Source: an uncultured Muribaculaceae bacterium (lineage in GTDB: Bacteria; Bacteroidota; Bacteroidia; Bacteroidales; Muribaculaceae). Taken from it: a stretch of 64,000 nt of DNA. Positions 58,657-64,000 of this stretch are shown piece after piece. A program made the translations under genes and the position numbers. The stretch covers positions 1-64,000 of the forward strand of contig CAJTMY010000004.1 in the NCBI GenBank assembly GCA_910577355.1, in the 5' to 3' direction. Under the pieces are notes generated by a model. That model was not told where the DNA came from. It made no database searches and was given only the letters and a program-made list of their open reading frames with translations. Within the stretch, counting starts at the first letter, position 1; each line of letters opens with the position of its first letter.

Positions 58657-60118
58657 ACGGCACGAGGTCGGATGACCGGGCTTGAATTACAAAAAACAGA
58701 ACCAAAGCCAACAGCATGCCCTGAACCACCACAGGGGTTGATATATACGCTTCGGCGAGGCCTGTCGACCAGCTGCGCGGCGTATAATGCATCAGCAACG
58801 CGGCTGCGATAGCGAGCACTATCATCATGTAGCTCTCGATGAACTGCGGCGCGACGGATGCGTGGAAGTCGTTGAATATCTGTGTGCCCATGGCCTGCAA
58901 TGTCGCGATGGAATCTGCCCGGAATATCGCGAAGCCGACAACCACCAGCGAGAATGTGATGACGGTGTTTATTATCCGCAGTCCGAATGTCTCCTTGAGT
59001 TGGGCGGGCACACGCCATATCCCTTTCATTGCCTTGTGTATGGCGAGCAGCATACCGTGATAGGCCCCCCACAGCAGGTACATCCATCCGGCTCCGTGCC
59101 ACAGGCCGCCGATCACCATGGTGAGGAAGTTGTTGAGATATGTGCGGGTCTTGCCACGTCGCGAGCCTCCCATAGGTATGTACAGGTAGTCGCGCAGCCA
59201 CGTCGAGAGTGATATATGCCAGCGGTGCCAGAATTCCTGCGGGTTCTGAGCCTTGAACGGCGCACGAAAATTATCTTTGAAACGATATCCCATCAGCAAC
59301 GCAAGGCCGATGGCCATGTCGGAATATCCAGAGAAATCGCAGTATAGCTGTATGGTGAATCCTACGCATCCCATCACATTCTCGAAACCGGAATATAGTG
59401 CCGGGTTGTCGAATACACGGTTTACGAAGTTGCCCGAGATATAGTCGGCGACGATGACTTTTTTGATAAGTCCGGTCATTATCAGGAACAACCCTTCACC
59501 GACCATTTCCTTGGTGGCGAGCGGATGCCGTTTGATCTGCGGCAGCATGTCCTTGGCTCTTACGACCGGACCGGCCAGCAGCGGAGGAAAAAACGTTAGG
59601 AAGAAGGTATAATGGAGCAGATTGCGCTCGGCTTCTATCTCGCGGCGGTATATGTCGACAATATAGCTTATCGACCGGAAGGTAAAGAATGATATGCCTG
59701 CCGGCAGGATTATGTCGAGGGCATCGAAATTGCTATGCGTGATTTCGGCCCATGTGCTTGCCAGAAGGTTGAAATACTTGAAATACACAAGCATGCCGAC
59801 ATTGACAGTTACATTGACCGCCACGATGCAGCGGCGCACTAAATCATTTTCTGTACGTTGCATCCATAGCCCCAACAGGTAGTCGCTTATACATATTCCG
59901 AGCAGGATAAAGCAGCATTCGGCGCTCGATTTGTAATAGAAGTAGATGGAGAACACTATGGTTGCCGCCATCTTGAGCGTATGGCGGTTGCGCAGCCCTT
60001 CATAGGCTGCCATGAAGAGGACAAAAAGCACAAGGAACAGTCCTGTATTGAAAAGCAGGGGCGCTTTGGGGTCGTAAAGCAGCTGTTCGGCTATTACGGA
60101 GAGATCGGGCGGATTCAT
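58637..60118 (-). CDS. MBOAT-family O-acyltransferase (AlgI/DltB-like)
   Basis: A 493-residue integral membrane protein with about ten or more spans. The segments FFTFRSISYIVDIYR, FFPPLLAGPVVRA, YCDFSGYSDMAIGLALLMG and FWHRWHISLSTWLRDYLYIPMGGSRRG, then GGLWHGAGWMYLLWGAYHG (catalytic His about 341) are the AlgI signature. It carries an acyl group across the membrane for transfer to a glycan or other surface polymer. It is the last gene of an operon with two SGNH proteins, overlapping the first by 4 bases. Its tail overlaps maf by 20 bases. Confidence 0.93.
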   Translation of the reverse strand: MNPPDLSVIAEQLLYDPKAPLLFNTGLFLVLFVLFMAAYEGLRNRHTLKMAATIVFSIYFYYKSSAECCFILLGICISDYLLGLWMQRTENDLVRRCIVAVNVTVNVGMLVYFKYFNLLASTWAEITHSNFDALDIILPAGISFFTFRSISYIVDIYRREIEAERNLLHYTFFLTFFPPLLAGPVVRAKDMLPQIKRHPLATKEMVGEGLFLIMTGLIKKVIVADYISGNFVNRVFDNPALYSGFENVMGCVGFTIQLYCDFSGYSDMAIGLALLMGYRFKDNFRAPFKAQNPQEFWHRWHISLSTWLRDYLYIPMGGSRRGKTRTYLNNFLTMVIGGLWHGAGWMYLLWGAYHGMLLAIHKAMKGIWRVPAQLKETFGLRIINTVITFSLVVVGFAIFRADSIATLQAMGTQIFNDFHASVAPQFIESYMMIVLAIAAALLMHYTPRSWSTGLAEAYISTPVVVQGMLLALVLFFVIQARSSDLVPFIYLQY

Positions 60119-61347
60119 TTGTCTGTATTGTCAAGGGCTTCCTCTATGGCCTCGGTGATAAGATGACCCTGGAGAGTGTAGCCGGCTCGGGTAAGATGAA
60201 TACGGTCGGTATTCATATATTTGTCGCGCAGCCATTTGAAGGAGCTGCCGGTACCGCCGGCCACTTCATAAAAATCATAGCAAGGGATGCCTTCTGTGCG
60301 GGCGAAACCGATGATTACATCGCGGAGACGCTTCACGTTCTGATTCACATGGAATGATGCGCGGCGGCGACGGCGGCGTGTACGGCGGCGCTGACATTCC
60401 GAAGGGGTGGTGACAAGCAGTTTTGCTCCGGGGCATGTGCTGCGCAGGTCGTCGACAAGCTGTTTCATGGAAGATCGCATATCCTCGTTTGATGTGGTAT
60501 TGAATGCCTCGTTTGTACCGAGCGAAATGATTATCAGTGCCGGATCGAAACGGGCTATGTCGTCGGCAAATCCTTCCACGCCATTGTATGTCCCGTAAGT
60601 GGCGCCATTGTTGCCTATCACATGATAGGCAAGTCCGGAGTGTCCATGTACAAGATTGATGCCATGTATGACGCTGTTGCTGCCGTTGGTGAGGTTGAGC
60701 GCAATCTGTGTGACCGGTTCGTTGAGCTTTACCTGTATTATTCCGGGAACAGAGTCATTGGCCTTGATGTTTTCGTCAACAATAACCGGCGTGTTGCCCG
60801 AATAATATATGGCGATGGAATCGAAGAGTTGCTCATCTCCTATATTCAGATCATAGTCGTTGGCCTGCGGATTTATGCCTATGCCTGTGAATCCCATTTC
60901 GACGGGCCATGGCGTTTTGAGCAGTCTTGCCTGTGTCATAGGCACCGATGATGTGATGGTGTAGTCGACAGGCTCGTTTGTGCCGGCAAGTTTGAATGGT
61001 ACTATCAGAGAGCGGCCTGCCGAGCCGTAATGTTCGCCCATACGCGTGCGGGTCACCGCAGTGCCCATGTCGGCCTGCAGATGCGAATCGCCGATGTGCA
61101 CTATCGTAACGCGCGAGGAGTCGGCTCCGTTGAGCTTGGCTGCAAGCTCGCTCCAATCGTCGCCGTTCATGTCGATATGGTTGGCCCGCAGGTCTATATA
61201 GCGGGGATAATCTATTTCGGGAGCCACGTAGACTTTGCCTTTGGCTGTCTCCATTTCGGGATTCTCACGGAGCTGCGACTGGGTGTTGTCTTGAGCCGCG
61301 GCAGTCGTGAACGCGAGTACTGTGAGTATTGCAGTGGTTTTTTTCAT
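60115..61347 (-). CDS. SGNH/GDSL-type periplasmic hydrolase 1
   Basis: 410 residues from the ATG at 61347; the open frame further up to 61755 lacks family match and is inside the other SGNH gene. Signal peptide about 1-18 (ends TAAAQ). The catalytic blocks are VHIGDSHLQAD (Ser), the Gly of the oxyanion loop in IGNNGATYG, IISLGTNEAF (Asn) and a C-terminal DRIHLTRAGY (Asp/His). Near residues 319-330 is an Arg-rich stretch. It likely transfers or removes an acyl group on an exported glycan with the MBOAT protein. Both flanks overlap their neighbours by 4 bases. Confidence 0.86.
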   Translation of the reverse strand: MKKTTAILTVLAFTTAAAQDNTQSQLRENPEMETAKGKVYVAPEIDYPRYIDLRANHIDMNGDDWSELAAKLNGADSSRVTIVHIGDSHLQADMGTAVTRTRMGEHYGSAGRSLIVPFKLAGTNEPVDYTITSSVPMTQARLLKTPWPVEMGFTGIGINPQANDYDLNIGDEQLFDSIAIYYSGNTPVIVDENIKANDSVPGIIQVKLNEPVTQIALNLTNGSNSVIHGINLVHGHSGLAYHVIGNNGATYGTYNGVEGFADDIARFDPALIIISLGTNEAFNTTSNEDMRSSMKQLVDDLRSTCPGAKLLVTTPSECQRRRTRRRRRRASFHVNQNVKRLRDVIIGFARTEGIPCYDFYEVAGGTGSSFKWLRDKYMNTDRIHLTRAGYTLQGHLITEAIEEALDNTDK

Positions 61348-62723
61348 TGCAGAGAGATGTCTAATGATTTGAGGAATATGTCGGCAAGTTCTTTGCCTCC
61401 ACGGTGGTTGAGGTGCACATAGTCGGCGTTTACAAGTTTGCGAGAATGCCAGTCGACCGCTGCGCCGTCGCCTCCCATTGCCGCGCGGGTATCGTAAAAC
61501 AGAGAGCCCGTGATACGGGCCACCTCGCGCTGGACTTTGATCAGTGCCGGCAGGGTGGGCATGGACAGATAATTCGTGCCTTGTTTGATGGCTCGGTCGC
61601 CGACTCCGAAGATAAGTATCGCAGCATCGGGGTATAGTCGTTTGATGTTGTTCACCACCTCGGCCATTGCGCGTCCGTAAGCGATATAGTCGGTTTGTTC
61701 GGTTGAGGCGACATTGAGTCCGAATTCCAGCATTATGACATCGTAGTCCACCCAATGCTTCATCTGTTCCGTGGTATTCTCGTCAAGATGCCTGTGACTT
61801 ATACCGCTGTTGCCTCGCAGCGATATGTCATCGAGCACTATTCCGCTATCGCCTTCGAGCCATACTCCGAGTACTGTCAGCCCTGTAATATCGGTACGTA
61901 TGCTGATGTCGGCTGTAGCGGCTTCAAGATGCACTGCCTGAAGATCAGGGGATGCTTCTACATGGAATGTCTGTGCCGGAGTGTCGGATCCCGATAGGGT
62001 GATGGTTCCCGGAGAAGATGCCGTGAACAAGACCGTGGTCGATGACCAGGTCTGTGCGTGCGCTGGCTTGGCCGAACCTTTGAACCGTGTCATGGCGCCA
62101 TCTCCGGCTGTGTGGTAGTGCCCGAGTATTGTGCGCAAAGGGTCGTCGGCCTTCATCTTGCGTATTTCGGCTTCCTCCCATCCGGAACATGATTGGTTTA
62201 CCGAGCCTCTGAAACCCGGAAACATGCTGAAAGCGCCGACATATCCTACACCGCATCCGCCGAATCGCTCCTGCAAGCCCGCGCGGATGTCTTGCGCCAG
62301 GATATCGCCCTCGATATATGAGTCGCCAACCATGGCGATGCGTACCTTGCGCAGGGAACCTTGAACGAGTGTGGCGGCAAGGCGCGACAGACCGCTGTGG
62401 TCGGAACTGTAATCTTCGATCAATACGGATCCGTCCTTAGTGGGCGCTGAAAAATCAAAGGGTATCGGGGGCAATGTATCTGCATGCAGGGTGGTGGAAA
62501 CCGATGTATCGGCAGGTGCCACGGTGTCGAGCGACGCAAGTTCCGGATCTATATTGTTTGATGCGGAGCTGTCTGCTGCCGGTGTATGAGGCATCACATC
62601 GCCAAGCAGATTGAAGTCCTTGAGGCGGCCGTCTGTCCAGTCGCTCCAAGGGCATATCGACAATATCGTGAGAAATGCGAGAGCCGAGAATATGATTATG
62701 AATAATCGGAGAGGATTGCGCAT
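61344..62723 (-). CDS. SGNH/GDSL-type periplasmic hydrolase 2
   Basis: 459 residues from the ATG at 62723 (MRNPLRLFIIIFSALAFL is a membrane anchor, residues 1-24); the open frame to 62774 is in the menF-like gene. After a Ser/Ala/Asp-rich linker (residues 40-100) the SGNH blocks are AMVGDSYIEGD, SMFPGFRGSV, IMLEFGLNVA and ADYVHLNHRGGKELA. It is probably tethered to the inner membrane facing the periplasm. It overlaps SGNH 1 by 4 bases and begins 1 base after the isochorismate synthase stop. The pair is reminiscent of AlgJ/AlgX or PatB partners of MBOAT proteins. Confidence 0.86.
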   Translation of the reverse strand: MRNPLRLFIIIFSALAFLTILSICPWSDWTDGRLKDFNLLGDVMPHTPAADSSASNNIDPELASLDTVAPADTSVSTTLHADTLPPIPFDFSAPTKDGSVLIEDYSSDHSGLSRLAATLVQGSLRKVRIAMVGDSYIEGDILAQDIRAGLQERFGGCGVGYVGAFSMFPGFRGSVNQSCSGWEEAEIRKMKADDPLRTILGHYHTAGDGAMTRFKGSAKPAHAQTWSSTTVLFTASSPGTITLSGSDTPAQTFHVEASPDLQAVHLEAATADISIRTDITGLTVLGVWLEGDSGIVLDDISLRGNSGISHRHLDENTTEQMKHWVDYDVIMLEFGLNVASTEQTDYIAYGRAMAEVVNNIKRLYPDAAILIFGVGDRAIKQGTNYLSMPTLPALIKVQREVARITGSLFYDTRAAMGGDGAAVDWHSRKLVNADYVHLNHRGGKELADIFLKSLDISLQ

Positions 62724-62724
62724 A

Positions 62725-63720
62725 TCAATCGGACAATACGGACAGCAGCAGGCTTGCCTTGGCTTCGGTCTCAAGCCATTCTGCTTCAGGATCTGATTTC
62801 GGTGTTATGCCTCCTCCTACATATACGGCCCATCTGCCGGTGTGCGCGTCGTATTGGACACATCGGATAGTGACATAACTTGCTTCGGCATCACCGTGTT
62901 TTACCGTGATATATCCTCCGTAGCATAGTCGTGGATGATTTTCTATCCGGGCGATGTCGTGCAGTGCCATATGCCTTGGCAGGCCACTGAGCGCCGGGGT
63001 GGGGGCGAGTATGTCGCGCAGTGCGCCGGCCTTGTCGGCCAGATCGGGTATATGGCCTGTGAATGCGGTACACAGATGCTGGATGTCGCCATAACGTACA
63101 GTCTTGGGGCCGATCTCATTGAATTTATATCCGGCAGTAACGAGCACATCCTCGATGAAACCCGCTACCATTGTCTGCTCTTCATAATTCTTTACGTTCC
63201 AACGGCTTCCGGCGGGCATTGTGCCTGCAAGCGCTTCTGTAGCGAAAAGATCGGGCGGAGTTATGGTGAGCAGTTTCTCGGGCGTGGCTCCGAGCCATAT
63301 GTTCATGCCGGGAATATGGAACAGATAGCCCATCGAATCTGGTAGGGCATTCCATAGCCGCTCGGCCGCATCCAATATGTCGAGATTTGTATTTTTGCCT
63401 GTTATCACCCTGGATATGACTGTTTTTGCGATACCACGACCACGCAATTCGCCTATAAGGTTTTCAAGGCGGTTTATGTATGTGCTCTTGCGTGTGGCAT
63501 AAGGGATTGTATAAGCCTCCGGAACTTGTGCCTGTGATCCTATAATGTGACGGTCGGCATAAAGGCCAAGCCATGGTGTGACGCTTACCTGCTCGTCGCC
63601 GTCGCATGTGTCCACGTAGTGCGGGGCTTTGCCGGGAAGACGGTATACGGCGAAAGCGCAGCCTTTTTCCAGACTGCGTATCACGCGGCTACGTATGCTG
63701 TTTTTTATCAGTTGTGTCAT
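62725..63720 (-). CDS. menF: Isochorismate synthase (chorismate-binding enzyme)
   Basis: A 331-residue ADIC-family enzyme. The region LENLIGELRGRGIAKTVISRV is near the usual substrate loop; ATPEKLL, FATEALAGTMPAG and the C-terminal YGGYITV and YVGGGITPKSDPEAEWLETEAKA are conserved. It converts chorismate to isochorismate for menaquinone synthesis; anthranilate or PABA synthase activity is less likely because the sequence is short and the N-terminal domain reduced. It starts 5 bases after rimO and ends 1 base before SGNH 2. No menD gene is next to it. Confidence 0.86.
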   Translation of the reverse strand: MTQLIKNSIRSRVIRSLEKGCAFAVYRLPGKAPHYVDTCDGDEQVSVTPWLGLYADRHIIGSQAQVPEAYTIPYATRKSTYINRLENLIGELRGRGIAKTVISRVITGKNTNLDILDAAERLWNALPDSMGYLFHIPGMNIWLGATPEKLLTITPPDLFATEALAGTMPAGSRWNVKNYEEQTMVAGFIEDVLVTAGYKFNEIGPKTVRYGDIQHLCTAFTGHIPDLADKAGALRDILAPTPALSGLPRHMALHDIARIENHPRLCYGGYITVKHGDAEASYVTIRCVQYDAHTGRWAVYVGGGITPKSDPEAEWLETEAKASLLLSVLSD

Positions 63721-63725
63721 GGTTT

Positions 63726-64000
63726 TTACACCGGTATGGCGATGAGTTCAAAAGGCAGAGCGTCGGTCACCTTGACATCGTACATCCCGCCGATATGCAT
63801 GGGACTTGTTTTTTCCACAAGTACTTCCGGATCCACCTCGGGAGAGTCGTATTGTGAGCGGCATACATAGTAATCGTCATTCTCGCTGTCAACAATCACC
63901 CGCAATGTTTGGCCGATCTTTTTCTCATTGAGCTGCAACGCGATTTCCTCCTGTAAGGCCATAAGGCGATCCAGACGGTTTTGTTTTACATCTTCGGGTA
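63726..64000 (-). CDS. rimO: 3' end of RimO, ribosomal protein S12 methylthiotransferase (cut by window edge)
   Basis: The frame is open to the end of the window with no start, so the gene continues beyond it. The visible 90 or so residues (PEDVKQNRLDRLMALQEEIA, then KKIGQTLRVIVDSENDDYYVCRSQYDSPEVDP split over strands) are the C-terminal TRAM domain of RimO, which adds a methylthio group to Asp89 of S12. The SRSQYDSPEVD-like block here (CRSQYDSPEVD) is specific for RimO versus MiaB. It lies 5 bases before the isochorismate synthase gene. Confidence 0.9.
   Translation of the reverse strand, partial: PEDVKQNRLDRLMALQEEIALQLNEKKIGQTLRVIVDSENDDYYVCRSQYDSPEVDPEVLVEKTSPMHIGGMYDVKVTDALPFELIAIPV

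Noticed and set aside
61348..61755. Upstream extension of SGNH hydrolase 1
   Set aside because: It is Arg-rich antisense-like sequence inside the SGNH 2 gene; the signal peptide begins at 61347.
1..64000. tRNA, rRNA, CRISPR array, insertion sequence or prophage
   Set aside because: No cloverleaf, repeat-spacer pattern, transposase, integrase or phage structural gene was recognised on either strand by eye; a tRNA or ncRNA search tool would be needed to exclude small RNAs fully.

Overview
The window looks like a chromosomal segment of a gut Bacteroidales bacterium, most likely of the Muribaculaceae type. The reasons are Mfa/FimB-type fimbriae with DUF3575 and DUF3868 partners, many Bacteroidetes promoters of the TTTG / TAnnTTTG kind, phylum-typical families (DUF4136, DUF4296, DUF4924, DUF5106, DUF6155, Porin_10, PG0541, prokaryotic HU-CCDC81 plus SPOR), a reverse rubrerythrin, and moderately GC-rich coding sequence. 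The family-level assignment is inference. No rRNA, tRNA, CRISPR array, insertion sequence or prophage gene was seen. Coding density is very high: the longest intergenic space is about 220 bases (41706-41925), so no gene-free stretch exceeds 300 bases.

Layout. 53-6985 (+) is a fimbrial operon: two outer-membrane accessory proteins, major subunit, anchor, tip-like subunit and a thioredoxin lipoprotein. 7034-10852 (+) holds YqgE, then Lon with a coupled DUF5106 protein; the lon promoter sits inside a perfect inverted repeat. 10858-13039 (-) is an agmatine-to-putrescine operon (aguA, aguB) with a small leader gene. 13184-16343 holds a DUF4136 lipoprotein, trigger factor, a small unknown gene and rpsP. 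16480-21928 (+) runs ileS (a eukaryote-like IleRS with a swapped GxHH signature), a zinc-less DksA-like protein, lspA, a DUF4296 lipoprotein and a small overlapping gene.

21933-28983 (-) is envelope biogenesis: MATE exporter, OstA/LptA-like protein, SurA-like chaperone, a Porin_10 barrel whose promoter implies a leaderless GTG mRNA, and a DUF6155 protein. 29070-31937 has flavodoxin, DUF4924, LpxH, a MIP18/DUF59 Fe-S factor and a small barrel. 32030-35926 (+) couples a calcium-type P-ATPase to PgpA and PlsC. 35980-41705 has a lipoprotein, a deacetylase-like lipoprotein, trpS, DUF1015, purA and a Fur-family regulator.

41926-47784 (+) is a tripartite RND efflux operon ending in a PG0541 protein. 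47798-49154 (-) is an ECF sigma / membrane anti-sigma-like / exported-protein cassette. 49208-52394 (-) is a TonB-dependent receptor followed by a formate/nitrite channel. Then come rubrerythrin, MltG, a TPR protein divergent from an HU-SPOR protein, and a (+) run of nitroreductase, DUF2520, KdsC and Maf. The right end (-) is rimO (cut by the window edge), an isochorismate synthase and an MBOAT / double-SGNH operon that probably O-acylates an exported glycan. Overall the window is dominated by envelope biogenesis and surface modification; the best candidates for new biology are the MBOAT-SGNH-SGNH operon, the GxHH IleRS, the fimbria-linked thioredoxin and the leaderless porin start.
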